Below are positions 1 through 7,722 of a DNA stretch of 64,000 nt, in pieces. Origin of the DNA: Syntrophaceae bacterium UBA2280 (GTDB lineage Bacteria; Desulfobacterota; Syntrophia; Syntrophales; Smithellaceae). Both the position numbers and the translations under genes were made by a program. How positions within the stretch are numbered: position 1 is the first letter of the stretch; every line of letters starts with the position of its first letter. The stretch spans positions 15,312 to 79,311 of the forward strand of contig DDWS01000063.1 in NCBI GenBank assembly GCA_002347685.1, read 5' to 3'. The notes below the pieces were generated by a model. That model made no database searches, was not told the DNA's origin, and saw only the letters and a program-made list of their open reading frames with translations.

Positions 1-2
1 CG

Positions 3-2666
3 AAATCCCCGCACGCAATTCTTGATCCGGAAATTCGTTGGTTTCCCGCCGATGAGGCGCTGCGGGAAAGCAGCATGGAGAAACTCATGCCGCCGCTGGT
101 GGCGGAGCTGCGCCGCAAGGTGAAAGAGTTTCGGGAGGGCGGATACGCGGGCGCGGCGGACACCAGCCGGAGCCTGCTCAATTGGTGGTTCAAAACTCCG
201 CACCTGTTGCCGAAGACCGACGGAACAATGGTGGAGTATGAATACTACTTCGCCCAGCGCGAGGCGTTGGAGACGATCATCTATCTCTACGATGTGGTGG
301 GAGTTAAGGACAAGCACGATTTGATGCGTTTCGATGCAAGCGGTCTTGTATCCGGGAGCATGTTCGACGAAACCTGGCGGCGGTTCGTGGTGAAGATGGC
401 GACAGGCAGCGGCAAGACCAAGGTGTTGAGCCTGGTACTGGCATGGAGCTTTTATCACAAACTGTATGATCCGGAATCGGAACTGGCGCGCAATTTTCTG
501 GTCATTACGCCCAACATAATCGTTCTGGATCGGATTTACCGGGATTTCCAGGGGCTCCGTATCTTTTTCGAAGATCCGGTGCTGCCGGATAACGGCGTGG
601 ACGGGCGCAACTGGCGCGACGATTTTCAACTGACGCTGCATCTGCAAGACGAAGTTCGTATCACCCGGCCTACGGGCAATATCTTTCTTACCAACATCCA
701 CCGTGTTTATTCGGGCGACGACATCCCGCCTTCACCCGATGATGAAGACATGCGGGATTATTTTCTGGGCAAGCGTCCCACAGGAGCGACCACAGATTCC
801 AAAGTGGACTTGGGCATGATCGTTCGGGATATTGACGAGTTAATGGTGTTGAATGACGAGGCGCACCATATTCACGACCCGCGCATGGCCTGGTTCAAAG
901 CCATTGAGGATATTCACAACCGGCTGAAGCAGAAGGGGGCGGCGCTGAGTATGCAGGTGGACACGACGGCCACGCCCAAGCACAACAACGGTTCTATTTT
1001 TGTGCAAACCGTGGCTGATTACCCGCTGGTAGAGGCCATATCGCAAAACGTGGTCAAACATCCCGTTTTGCCAGACGCGCCGAGCCGCGCGAAATTGCAG
1101 GAGCGCCAGAGCGCGAAGTACACCGAGAAATACGAGGACTATATCCATTTGGGTGTGATCGAGTGGCGCAAAGCATACGCTGAACACGAGAAGATGGGCA
1201 AGAAGGCGATCCTGTTCGTAATGACCGACGATACGCGCAATTGCGACGATGTGGCCGAGTATCTGGAAGGGCATTACCCGGACTTGAAAGACGCCGTACT
1301 GGTCATTCACACCAAGAACAACGGCGATATTTCCGAATCCGCCTCCGGCAAGGACAAAGATGAACTGGAGAAACTGCGCAAACAGGCCAATGAGATTGAC
1401 GGCATGGACAGCCCATACAAGGCCATCGTCTCGGTCATGATGCTCAAAGAAGGTTGGGATGTGCGCAATGTCACTACCATAGTGGGACTGCGCGCCTATG
1501 CCGCTCAGAGCAATATCCTTCCAGAACAGACGCTGGGCCGGGGTTTGCGCAAAATGTATCCCGGCGATGTCGAAGAATACGTCAGTGTGGTCGGTACAAA
1601 TGCCTTCATGGATTTCGTGGAATCCATACAGGCTGAAGGCGTGGTGCTGGAGCGCAAAGCGATGGGCGAAGGGACGGGGCCGAAGACGCCGCTGGTGGTC
1701 GAAGTTGACAAGGAGAACGTGAAGAAGGACATCGACGCTCTGGACATTGAAATCCCGGTATTGACGCCGCGTGTTTATCGGGAATACAAAAGTCTTGGTG
1801 ATCTGGATGTGGGCACGCTGGGGCATCAGCGATTGCTGTATTTGCAGTTCAGCGAAGAGCAGCAGCGGGAGATCGTCTTTAAGGACATAGCCAACGGCGA
1901 GACAACGCATACCACAATTCTCGACACGGCAGGCGTTGCTGACTACCGTAGCGTGATCGGTTACTTCGCGCAGACTATTATGAAGGATCTGCGTCTGGTC
2001 AGTGGCTATGACGTGCTGTATGGCAAGGTCAAAACGTTTGTACAAGAGGAGTTGTTTGACCGTTCTGTGGAACTGGAAGATCCCAACACATTACGCAATC
2101 TGTCGGAACTGGCTGCCACCAAGACACTGATTGAGACCTTCAAAAAAGCTATCAATGCACTGACTGTCAGGGACAAAGGCGATGCCGAAATTCGCGACAC
2201 GATCAAGTTGCGCCAGACCCGGCCTTTTGTAGCCAAGGATCAAGGCTACCTTGTGCCGAAGAAAAGCGTCTTTAACCGTATCATTGGCGACAACCAACTG
2301 GAACTTCAATTCGCCAACTTCCTGGAAGGTTGCGACGATGTGGTCTCTTTTGCGAAGAACTACATGGCAGTGCATTTCAAGCTTGATTATGTCAATGCCG
2401 ATGGTGACATTTCCAACTACTACCCGGATTTTATGGTCAAGCTCTCCAGGAAGCGGATTGTCATTGTCGAAACGAAAGGTCGGGAGGACTTGGATGTGCC
2501 GTTGAAAATGGCACGGCTTCGGCAATGGTGCGAAGACGTCAACCATGTGCAAACAGACGTGGAGTATGACTTTGTTTACGTGGACGAAGAAAGTTTTGAA
2601 AAATACAAGCCCATTTCATTCCAAAAATTGCTGGAGGGATTTAAGGAATACAAAGGGGGAAAATAG
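3..2666 (+). CDS. Type III-like restriction helicase-nuclease (5'-truncated by window)
   Basis: The reading frame is open to the left edge, so the N-terminus lies outside the window; an internal ATG at 75 starts 863 residues but is probably not the true start. Counting from that Met, Walker A GSGKT is at 111-115, a DEAH-type box (NDEAHH) near 261-264, a TTATP motif near 300, and the helicase motif LGRGLRK lies in the middle third. The C-terminus has the PD-(D/E)XK layout: PD at 784-785 and ETK at 799-801. This matches Res subunits of type III restriction enzymes and related defence helicase-nucleases, which translocate on DNA and cut it. A partner methyltransferase would have to lie upstream and is not visible. 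The helicase-nuclease call is firm; the exact system is not. Confidence 0.85.
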   Translation, partial: KSPHAILDPEIRWFPADEALRESSMEKLMPPLVAELRRKVKEFREGGYAGAADTSRSLLNWWFKTPHLLPKTDGTMVEYEYYFAQREALETIIYLYDVVGVKDKHDLMRFDASGLVSGSMFDETWRRFVVKMATGSGKTKVLSLVLAWSFYHKLYDPESELARNFLVITPNIIVLDRIYRDFQGLRIFFEDPVLPDNGVDGRNWRDDFQLTLHLQDEVRITRPTGNIFLTNIHRVYSGDDIPPSPDDEDMRDYFLGKRPTGATTDSKVDLGMIVRDIDELMVLNDEAHHIHDPRMAWFKAIEDIHNRLKQKGAALSMQVDTTATPKHNNGSIFVQTVADYPLVEAISQNVVKHPVLPDAPSRAKLQERQSAKYTEKYEDYIHLGVIEWRKAYAEHEKMGKKAILFVMTDDTRNCDDVAEYLEGHYPDLKDAVLVIHTKNNGDISESASGKDKDELEKLRKQANEIDGMDSPYKAIVSVMMLKEGWDVRNVTTIVGLRAYAAQSNILPEQTLGRGLRKMYPGDVEEYVSVVGTNAFMDFVESIQAEGVVLERKAMGEGTGPKTPLVVEVDKENVKKDIDALDIEIPVLTPRVYREYKSLGDLDVGTLGHQRLLYLQFSEEQQREIVFKDIANGETTHTTILDTAGVADYRSVIGYFAQTIMKDLRLVSGYDVLYGKVKTFVQEELFDRSVELEDPNTLRNLSELAATKTLIETFKKAINALTVRDKGDAEIRDTIKLRQTRPFVAKDQGYLVPKKSVFNRIIGDNQLELQFANFLEGCDDVVSFAKNYMAVHFKLDYVNADGDISNYYPDFMVKLSRKRIVIVETKGREDLDVPLKMARLRQWCEDVNHVQTDVEYDFVYVDEESFEKYKPISFQKLLEGFKEYKGGK

Positions 2667-2690
2667 CAAATCTCTGCATGGCTGCCGGTG

Positions 2691-2714
2691 AGATTTGATC
2701 GTTTGATCAAATCT
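2691..2714 (+). terminator. Hairpin after the restriction gene
   Basis: Perfect 10-bp inverted repeat (AGATTTGATC / GATCAAATCT) with a GTTT loop, 24 bp after the stop of the helicase gene. It lacks a clear run of T, so termination is only a guess. The stretch from 2715 to 2975 is AT-rich and I see no gene in it. Confidence 0.35.
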
Positions 2715-2975
2715 TCCGAACACAGCTATTTTCAAATCATTTAGTTGTAGGTAACCTTTGTAGACCAGGATAGGACTTCACTGGACACTGAATGTGAAGC
2801 CAAGAACAGGTCAAATTATATTATTAATTTCTAAATACTTGTTTAACCTTTAATATTACCAATCGGATGAAGCTTCTGCAAGGCCAGCAAAAGAGTCTGT
2901 TCGAACATATATGCCCTGGAATTCCATTTGCCGCTGTAGCTTTGATCTTCCGATCAACTTCTTGGCTAGTTTAGT

Positions 2976-3274
2976 TCACCCGGCGTTGTTCACGAGAATG
3001 TCAATACGATTCTCGACCCAACCGGACAAAACGTCTTCATCGCTGAGGTTGTGCATGTACTTGATGAGGTAATGCAGGGAAACCATCAGGCGAGTGCTGA
3101 TGGCCGGGCGACCCTGATCCGGGCTGTAGGTCGCGCCGAACAGCTCGTCGAGTCGATTCCAATCAACCGTTTTGGTCAGCCTTACCAGGGGGGGCGCAGA
3201 TCGATGATCTGGCAAAGCTCCGAACGAAACAATTCTTCTTGCCGACTGTGCTGGGGTGATCGCTTTGGTTTCAT
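2976..3274 (-). pseudogene. IS5-type transposase N-terminal fragment, frameshifted
   Basis: Read on the minus strand, an ATG at 3274 starts MKPKRSPQHSRQEELFRSEL, runs into a seven-C tract at about 3188-3194 and hits a stop. In the next frame the protein goes on through the typical IS5-family head: VRLTKTVDWNRLDELFG, then GRPAISTRLMVSLHYL and LSDEDVLSGWVEN. One extra C would restore the frame. After WVEN the family normally continues with PYWQYF or similar. Here it reads RIDILVNNAG and stops, a string that resembles the active-site-region motif of short-chain dehydrogenases. The element is thus broken at both ends and inactive. Confidence 0.7.
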
Positions 3275-3398
3275 AGGTAAAATTTGCAAGCTTTCTGTGG
3301 TTTTGTTGTCGAAATCCTGCAAATTACATGGCATTAAATCAATCGTTTGTTCTGTTATATTATATAGATATAATGTTTTTCAGGATCGACTGATTTAG

Positions 3399-3614
3399 GG
3401 TATTTTGACTGCAAAAAAATTCCCGGGAGAATTCATATTGAACTCCCGGGAATCCATGCTGTTTGGCAAGTACACGATTCAAAGCTTGCTGGATCAATTT
3501 GATGTGATCGAATGCTTTGGCAGACCCGGAAAAGACTTGCGAGTGGGCGACATCACCAAGAAACAATAGGAACTTTACAATACCCTTGGTGTGGTTCCGC
3601 CTTCATCGTTATGA
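3399..3614 (+). pseudogene. Transposase C-terminal remnant (IS1634-like)
   Basis: An open stretch reads FGKYTIQSLLDQFDVIECF, then GRPGKDLRVGDITKKQ, a TAG at 3567-3569, and in the same frame ELYNTLGVVPPSSL before a TGA at 3612. The sequence DVIECF..PG......Q...Y..LG..PP.SL is a familiar C-terminal ending of IS1634-type transposases, as I recall the family. The gene has lost its N-terminus and carries an internal stop. It shows a second, different IS scrap next to the IS5-type fragment. Confidence 0.55.
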
Positions 3615-3619
3615 GGTGA

Positions 3620-4121
3620 CGGGAATCCAGGCTTGAAGCGGTATTGCCAGGAAAATTCAGGGAGATTGTTGAGGAAAACATCAGAAAAGTATTGGACGTT
3701 GAAGTTATTAATAAAATACCTTTATATTTTGACGTCGCAAGAGATAGGTATAGAATATTATTGCATTCAAGGACATCGGAACTGGAGAGAGATTGAGGAA
3801 CTGCGCCATAATTTGGAGGACGCGACTGAGAGGCATAAATTGCAATTACGAAGATTGTCTGAAGAACTTCTGAAAGACTACGCCCCCCATCAAAGAAGAA
3901 TCATCGAAATCAAGGAGGAGATATCGAAACATGCAAACGAAACACTGCAGAATATTTCCATAAACGTTCCCATTGATAAACGTCATCGGTTGAGCGCTCC
4001 ATTGTTTAATTCATCACGGCCATTTAAAGAACAAACAGAAAGAATGGATAGCTATAGATCATTTAAAAGAAAGAATATGATCCCCCGTTCAGAACCACAA
4101 GACGAGGAAAAAAATGGCTGA
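3620..4121 (+). pseudogene. Unrecognised coiled-coil gene remnant, probable frameshift
   Basis: Two overlapping frames both look protein-like. From 3620 to 3796 one frame gives a segment containing LPGKFREIVEENIRKVLDVE and ending in TGA. From about 3780 to 4121 the other frame gives a charged, helix-prone stretch (IEELRHNLEDATERHKLQLR, then RRIIEIKEEISKHANETL) ending PRSEPQDEEKNG. The first 45 residues of the longer frame look unnatural, so the likely history is one gene with a shift near 3785. I do not recognise the family; the coiled-coil look is the only structural clue. It sits between IS scraps and is probably dead. Confidence 0.3.
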
Positions 4122-4189
4122 TGTAACATCTAATTATTATAAGCAGATAGGCTTTCCGCTCTGATCTTGCCGCCTTTTAATGAAATCCG

Positions 4190-4251
4190 CTGCAGGAAGG
4201 CATCTGATTCCGGTGCAAAACGGCAGTTATTTATGATGTATCGGGATGACC
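4190..4251 (+). repeat. Diverged 62-bp intergenic repeat, copy 1
   Basis: Aligns without gaps to 45448-45509 at 47 of 62 positions by my count; both share GATTCCG, TGCAA, ACGGCAG and GATGT blocks. No open frame explains it. Both copies lie in IS-scarred intergenic DNA, so it may be part of an old mobile element end. The rest of 4122-4500 shows no supportable gene. Confidence 0.45.
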
Positions 4252-4512
4252 TGCCGCCATGGCGGAAACAGATGCCTTCATCCTGGAATGAAACTACTCC
4301 CTGTGCTCTCGGGAAGCAACGGGGATCTCCCTCGGCGCCATGCACAACCCCAACCGGCTATAGATTGTGGCTGAAAAGATAGAGTAAATAGAATGCATGC
4401 GCCGTTCGCGAATGTCCATCCACAATTCATCACATTCACTTCCTTGCAATATATTTTTTTTTGACTTCATTCTCTGTCCTACCAGGACATGGAAAAATAG
4501 CTGGAAAATAGC

Positions 4513-4541
4513 TTGACATATACTAAGCGTTATGGTATAAT
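4513..4541 (+). promoter_or_regulatory. Consensus sigma-70 promoter with dyad
   Basis: TTGACA (4513-4518) and TATAAT (4536-4541) are both perfect and 17 bp apart. GTTATG and CATAAC flank the -10 box as an inverted repeat, as an autorepressor operator would. The first candidate ORF downstream (4556-4714, TTG start, 52 codons) has no ribosome-binding site and no recognisable product, so the promoter may drive the orphan cas6e at 4897 or a lost gene. Confidence 0.6.
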
Positions 4542-4865
4542 ACGCATAACAAAATTTGGTTGTTCATGTTAGACAAGGAAAACGAAATGAAATAGTCCAA
4601 GCGATACAAGAAATAACAATATTAAGCGAATTACCGTTCCTGCCGGTAAGGGCAGAAATGCGAAGACGGCAGGAAATTTTCTTTAGCCGGTACAAAATGG
4701 AGAAGAAAAAATAAAATTGAAAGGCTATGAACGAGTCGGGTGCCGAGGTGATTATTTGTATTTTTGGGAAGTTTGGAAAGCCTTGGACACGACAATAAGA
4801 GAGTGGTTGAGGTGATGGGTTCATGAGTTCTCAATTTAAAAATGTCCTCCAATGGTGGTCATGTA

Positions 4866-4894
4866 ATATTCCCCGCGGGTGCGGGGGCGAAAGG
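4866..4894 (+). repeat. CRISPR-repeat-like hairpin before orphan cas6e
   Basis: A 29-bp stretch aligns without gaps to the repeat of the array at 62758, with about 21 of 29 identities. The stem CCCCGC/GCGGGG with loop GGGT replaces CCCCAC/GTGGGG with loop GGGC, so the stem differences are compensatory. Only one copy is present. Its 3' end overlaps the ribosome-binding site of cas6e. Confidence 0.6.
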
Positions 4895-4896
4895 AG

Positions 4897-5445
4897 ATGA
4901 AAGTGGATTATTTGACCAGAATTAATGGCATGGGCGGGGATGACTACCGGGTTCACCAGGATCTTAAAGAGTTGTTCGAGGGAAGATTCCTTTTTCAGCG
5001 CAATCGCTACGAAGTGCTTGTCCTTAGTGAACAGGCGCCCAGATATACTCGGGATTTCCTGGTTCATTTCCGGAATGTGTCAGGTATCATCGACATGATC
5101 TGTGAAGGCGATGAGCTTGCTTTTTCGCTGCGGGTCAACCCTGTGGTTACGAAGTTCATGGACGGCAAGAACCGCCGGCTGCCCATCGAGGACTACCGGC
5201 TGAAGGAGTGGATCGGCCAGAAGTTGAAGGACGCGGGCCTCGAAGCCAGATTTGTTTTCAAGACCGAAGGGGGAAGGCGATCCACGCGGAAGGAAAAGAC
5301 CATTACCCTGTCTTCGGTCATGGTACGGGGTGTCGCAAAGATTGCGGACATTGACGTTTTTCTGAAGGCTCTGGACAGTGGCATCGGGCATGCCAAGGGT
5401 CTCGGTTACGGGTTTCTCAATATCTTTGGGGAGGATGAGCCGTGA
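4897..5445 (+). CDS. cas6e: Orphan Cas6e-like CRISPR RNA endoribonuclease
   Basis: The protein (182 residues from ATG 4897) starts MKVDYLTRI, has YRVHQDLKELF near residues 17-27, and ends with GIGHAKGLGYGFLNIFGEDEP. The N-terminal YxxHQxL block with His20 matches the catalytic His region of Cas6e, and the C-terminal glycine-rich GIG.AK..G.G loop is the RAMP signature. It is shorter than the locus copy at 60684 (224 residues). AAGGAG abuts the ATG, so GTG 4903, which has better spacing, may be the true start. No other cas gene is within 48 kb. The repeat-like hairpin just upstream suggests that the protein may bind or cut its own mRNA, or that this is the stub of a lost CRISPR locus. Identity as Cas6e is likely; activity is unknown. 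Confidence 0.75.
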   Translation: MKVDYLTRINGMGGDDYRVHQDLKELFEGRFLFQRNRYEVLVLSEQAPRYTRDFLVHFRNVSGIIDMICEGDELAFSLRVNPVVTKFMDGKNRRLPIEDYRLKEWIGQKLKDAGLEARFVFKTEGGRRSTRKEKTITLSSVMVRGVAKIADIDVFLKALDSGIGHAKGLGYGFLNIFGEDEP

Positions 5446-5450
5446 GCCAA

Positions 5451-5572
5451 TGCAGTTCCGCGCCCGTTACATGGCGGAAACCAGGGCGATTGCGGATAAC
5501 GGAAACAAGTACAACACACAGGTGCACCAATACAATGTTTGCACCGGCGCGATAGGCGCGGCGCTTAGTTAG
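5451..5572 (+). CDS. Small hypothetical protein
   Basis: An ATG at 5451 opens a 40-residue frame starting MQFRARYMAETRAIADNG and ending TGAIGAALS. It begins 5 bp after the orphan cas6e stop, with GGAGG about 13 bp upstream, which is far for a ribosome-binding site. An overlapping GTG frame at 5442 exists but looks less protein-like. No family is recognised. The close packing with cas6e and the next ORF suggests one transcript, but this could be chance. Confidence 0.3.
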
Positions 5573-5584
5573 GACGGAGGCGAA

Positions 5585-5818
5585 GTGGACAAGGGCTTTA
5601 ACCGGGAAATAGAAATAAATATTCACAAAAGGTCACTCCTGGACCTTGCGATGGGATACATCGGGATGTTCATTGGTATTGCGATGATGACGACACGTAA
5701 AGGAATAGCCAGAGCAGCCTATGTGTGCCGCCCCTCGGCAGAGTTGATGATCATGGCCGCCGCTATAGCGACACAGGGCGGTTTGATGTTTCTGCTCATG
5801 CGATATTTTCAGAAGTAG
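5585..5818 (+). CDS. Small two-helix membrane protein, unknown
   Basis: GTG start with GGAGG at suitable distance; 77 residues. After a polar head (MDKGFNREIEINIHKRS) there are two hydrophobic stretches, around residues 19-36 (LLDLAMGYIGMFIGIAMM) and 53-74 (ELMIMAAAIATQGGLMFLLM), joined by a basic loop. This is the layout of a small inner-membrane hairpin protein. It follows the orphan cas6e and a tiny ORF on the same strand, possibly in one transcript. I do not recognise the family. Small membrane proteins next to nucleic-acid enzymes are common in defence loci, but nothing here proves that role. Confidence 0.45.
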   Translation: MDKGFNREIEINIHKRSLLDLAMGYIGMFIGIAMMTTRKGIARAAYVCRPSAELMIMAAAIATQGGLMFLLMRYFQK

Positions 5819-6067
5819 TGGGGTACTATCAACTAGGGCCGTAAAAACCCAGTCCCTCAGGCCGGGAGGATGTGAAGTGGCATAGCAATAGCGGAGGTAA
5901 TGTGGACAGTATCAGGGGCGGCAGAGCACGGGTTACTTCGGGCGTCCTCCTAAAGTGTCGTGTATCTGCCCTCTCTGGTCGTCATTTCCACCAGACGAAA
6001 AAAAGCCAAAATTAAAATATAGCCAAATATTCAGCAGGAAGGCAAAACAAGCAAAAAATGAAAATTT
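5819..6067. other. Gene-free stretch with one long stem
   Basis: No convincing ORF. GGCAGA (5920-5925) and CACG (5927-5930) pair with CGTG (5959-5962) and TCTGCC (5965-5970), giving an interrupted stem around a loop of about 28 nt. It could be an RNA structure or chance. Confidence 0.25.
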
Positions 6068-6510
6068 ATGAGCAAACAAATAAAAGAAATACATTGGCCA
6101 ATAAGAAGTGAAATTTATGAAGCCGCCCGTGTCCTTGGAACGAAAGGGGGGGGGCTGTTCGGAGCGAAAAGAAACTAGCTGCTGCGAGGAAGAATCTCCA
6201 AAAAGCCATTGGAAAGAAGAAGGGTAAAAAGTATCCGGGATTGTATAATTTGGAGAGAATAGCTGCGCTCAAAGCGCAAAAAGTGACCCGCATTGTCCAA
6301 TATGAACTGGGAACGCAGGCACAATTGCTCGGCCGGAAAGGCGGCCTGGTGAAAAGTGAACGCAAGGCCCGTACTTCAAGAATGAACGCCCGCGGCGGGC
6401 CTGAAGGAAAAGGGAAGAAAGCGGGGCGAAAACCGATCTATCATTTTCAAAAGATATGGTTGGCCGATTCCAAGCCGCCTCAGGGGGGACAATTCTATTG
6501 GACGAAATAG
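6068..6510 (+). pseudogene. Frameshifted small conserved hypothetical (KGG/SERKA type)
   Basis: ATG 6068 opens MSKQIKEIHWPIRSEIYEAA, continues RVLGTKGGG and meets a run of nine G (about 6147-6155). The frame then stops soon after. The next frame carries on in matching style: KKLAAARKNLQKAIGKKKGK, IQYELGTQAQ-like residues, then GRKGGLVKSERKARTSRMNA and GKKAGRKP. Endings of the type GKKGGSVKSERKA...NGRKGGRP are common in small bacterial proteins of unknown role, some next to HTH regulators. The frameshift in the G tract and the join to foreign sequence after GRKP indicate a decayed gene. A sequencing error in the G run is possible. Confidence 0.4.
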
Positions 6511-6785
6511 GCGACGTTTCTCCAAGAATACAGATCAAGCTTTTAAGAGTTTTGGAAGAAAAAGAATTCGAGAGAGTGGGTGAATCCGTTCCCACGAGGA
6601 CCGATGCTCGTGTTATTGCCTGCACGAATCAGGACCTGAAGGAATAGGTCAGATTGGGTGAATTCAGGGAAGATCTTAACTATCGCCTGATGGTTGTAGA
6701 GTTGAAAATACCCTCCCTTAAAGAAAGATCGGAGGATATTCCGCTGCTTGTAAATCATTTTGTAAATATGATGAAAGAGGACTAG
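6456..6785 (+). pseudogene. Sigma-54 activator AAA+ fragment with internal stops
   Basis: The frame reads MVGRFQAASGGTILLDEIGD, then IQIKLLRVLEEKEFERVG, RTDARVIACTNQDLKE, a TAG (6645-6647), GEFREDLNYRLMVVELKIP and ERSEDIPLLVNHF, and ends at a TAG at 6783. This is the Walker B to sensor part of a NtrC-type central domain. The Walker A and GAFTGA loop upstream and the DNA-binding domain downstream are missing. It is fused on both sides to unrelated remnants, so it is dead. Confidence 0.8.
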
Positions 6786-6896
6786 CTGGACCGTTTCACC
6801 TTGCGCGGCAAAACAAAGGTCAACGCGCAGTGGATTTTCTTCTGCATCGTGCACGATTTAATAAAGATCCACCGCTATCAGGAGGGATATGCATAA
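6786..6896 (+). pseudogene. IS1182-like transposase C-terminal fragment
   Basis: Directly after the TAG at 6783 and in the same frame the sequence reads LDRFTLRGKTKVNAQWIFF, CIVHDLIKIHRYQEGYA and TAA (6894-6896). The pattern RFTLRG..KV..QW.L.C.VHN..KI is the usual C-terminus of IS1182/ISNCY-type transposases. The element has replaced the 3' part of the sigma-54 gene. The bases that follow are repeated at 45001, consistent with the IS right end. Confidence 0.65.
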
Positions 6897-7032
6897 GAAA
6901 GAGGCCCATAAGCAGGAAACGGATACTTCAGTACTCCGAGCTCCGAGAAGATAAAAAGAGTAAAAAAAGCGTAAATGATTTAGCAATAGAAAAACCGGCA
7001 ACAAAGATCGATCAACAGAAAAATAGAATGGA
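6890..7032 (+). repeat. IS right-end repeat, copy 1
   Basis: Starts at the transposase stop and continues for about 140 bp. It matches 45001-45143, including shared blocks such as AGGAAACGGATACTT, CGTAAATGATTTAGCAA and GGCAACAAAGATCGATCA. Both copies follow sigma-54 activator sequence. Confidence 0.6.
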
Positions 7033-7051
7033 ACGTTTATTCCACCTCAAT

Positions 7052-7230
7052 AAGAAATTAGGAGATATCTTTACAATCACAAAGGTGCACTTCGATGACA
7101 CTCTATACACCCCTTTGCAGCCCCTCCGAGCCATGCGCTGTCTGCGGCGAGATGACCATTGCCCACAAAAATGCTGCAATCGAGTGATGGACAACGTATT
7201 TGCATTCCCTGCGCACAAAAAAAGCTGACC
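7052..7230 (+). pseudogene. FmdE-like zinc-ribbon protein remnant
   Basis: Three frames have to be joined: KLGDIFTITKVHFD, then EPCAVCGEMTIAHKNAAIE, then DGQRICIPCAQKK. The two CxxC pairs about 20 residues apart, with a CGE and a DGxxxCIPC context, are the C-terminal zinc ribbon of FmdE-family proteins. Two single-base shifts (near 7127 and 7189) break it. FmdE-like genes often neighbour metal-transport genes, and nikR follows here on the other strand. The call rests on motif memory and short sequence. Confidence 0.45.
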
Positions 7231-7237
7231 GTCATTA

Positions 7238-7654
7238 TCAGGGAATGTGCTTGCCCTGCGTTGCCATCATAAATCCCGCGTGCTTGACGCTCTTGATGGA
7301 CTTGAGCTTCTGAAAGAGCTCTTCGATTTCTTTCGCTTTTCCCCTGGTCACGATAATTTCAAAGCAGTTGCGGTGATCCATGTGAATATGCTGACTGGAT
7401 AAAATGCAGGAATGATAATCATGCTGGACATCCAGCACTTTGGTGACCAGTTCGCGGGTGTGGTGATCGTAAACAAGTGTGATTGCACCCGTTACTTCCT
7501 TATTTTCCGTCCACTCTTTTTTGACTAGTTCTTCACGGATCATATCGCGCAGAGCTTCGGAGCGGTTGGTGTATTTCCTCTGCTTGATCAGTCGGTCAAA
7601 CTGGGTAAGAAGATCTTCCTCCAGCGACACTCCGAAACGGACTAGTTTTGACAT
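7238..7654 (-). CDS. nikR: Nickel-responsive transcriptional regulator NikR
   Basis: 138 residues, the usual NikR length. The N-terminal ribbon-helix-helix (VRFGVSLEEDLLTQFDRLIK, then NRSEALRDMIREELV) binds DNA. The C-terminal ACT-like domain keeps the four nickel ligands of E. coli NikR: H78 in DVQHDYH, H89 and H91 in QHIH, and C97 in HRNCFE. GGGGAGG lies 8 bp before the ATG. It is the last gene of a minus-strand metal-uptake series (tonB to nikR), which it probably represses when nickel is ample. A GTAACAC heptamer at 7681-7687, just upstream, occurs in inverse orientation (GTGTTAC) before tonB at 13912-13918 and could be a half-operator; that is inference. Confidence 0.95.
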   Translation of the reverse strand: MSKLVRFGVSLEEDLLTQFDRLIKQRKYTNRSEALRDMIREELVKKEWTENKEVTGAITLVYDHHTRELVTKVLDVQHDYHSCILSSQHIHMDHRNCFEIIVTRGKAKEIEELFQKLKSIKSVKHAGFMMATQGKHIP

Positions 7655-7680
7655 ATTTTCGACCTCCCCGCGCTATCATA

Positions 7681-7687
7681 GTAACAC
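7681..7687. promoter_or_regulatory. Possible NikR half-site
   Basis: GTAACAC between the methyltransferase and nikR; its reverse complement GTGTTAC lies before tonB at 13912-13918. Operators of this half-site type have been proposed for NikR outside enterics. No second half at proper spacing is visible in either place, so this is weak. Confidence 0.25.
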
Positions 7688-7722
7688 GAAATATAACAAT
7701 AATAATACCATACGGTCAAGGA

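Noticed and set aside
840..2045. 401-codon ORF on the minus strand
   Set aside because: It lies fully antisense to the restriction helicase, has no recognisable domain and His/Arg-rich composition typical of a shadow frame.
4556..4714. 52-codon TTG-start ORF behind the consensus promoter
   Set aside because: No ribosome-binding site, only about 8 nt of leader, and no recognisable product.
5378..5572. 64-codon ORF starting inside orphan cas6e
   Set aside because: Its first half overlaps cas6e out of frame; only the part from the ATG at 5451 is kept as a weak candidate.
6830..7228. 132-codon plus-strand ORF
   Set aside because: It runs across a transposase tail, an IS end and the FmdE remnant in the wrong frame; only pieces make sense.
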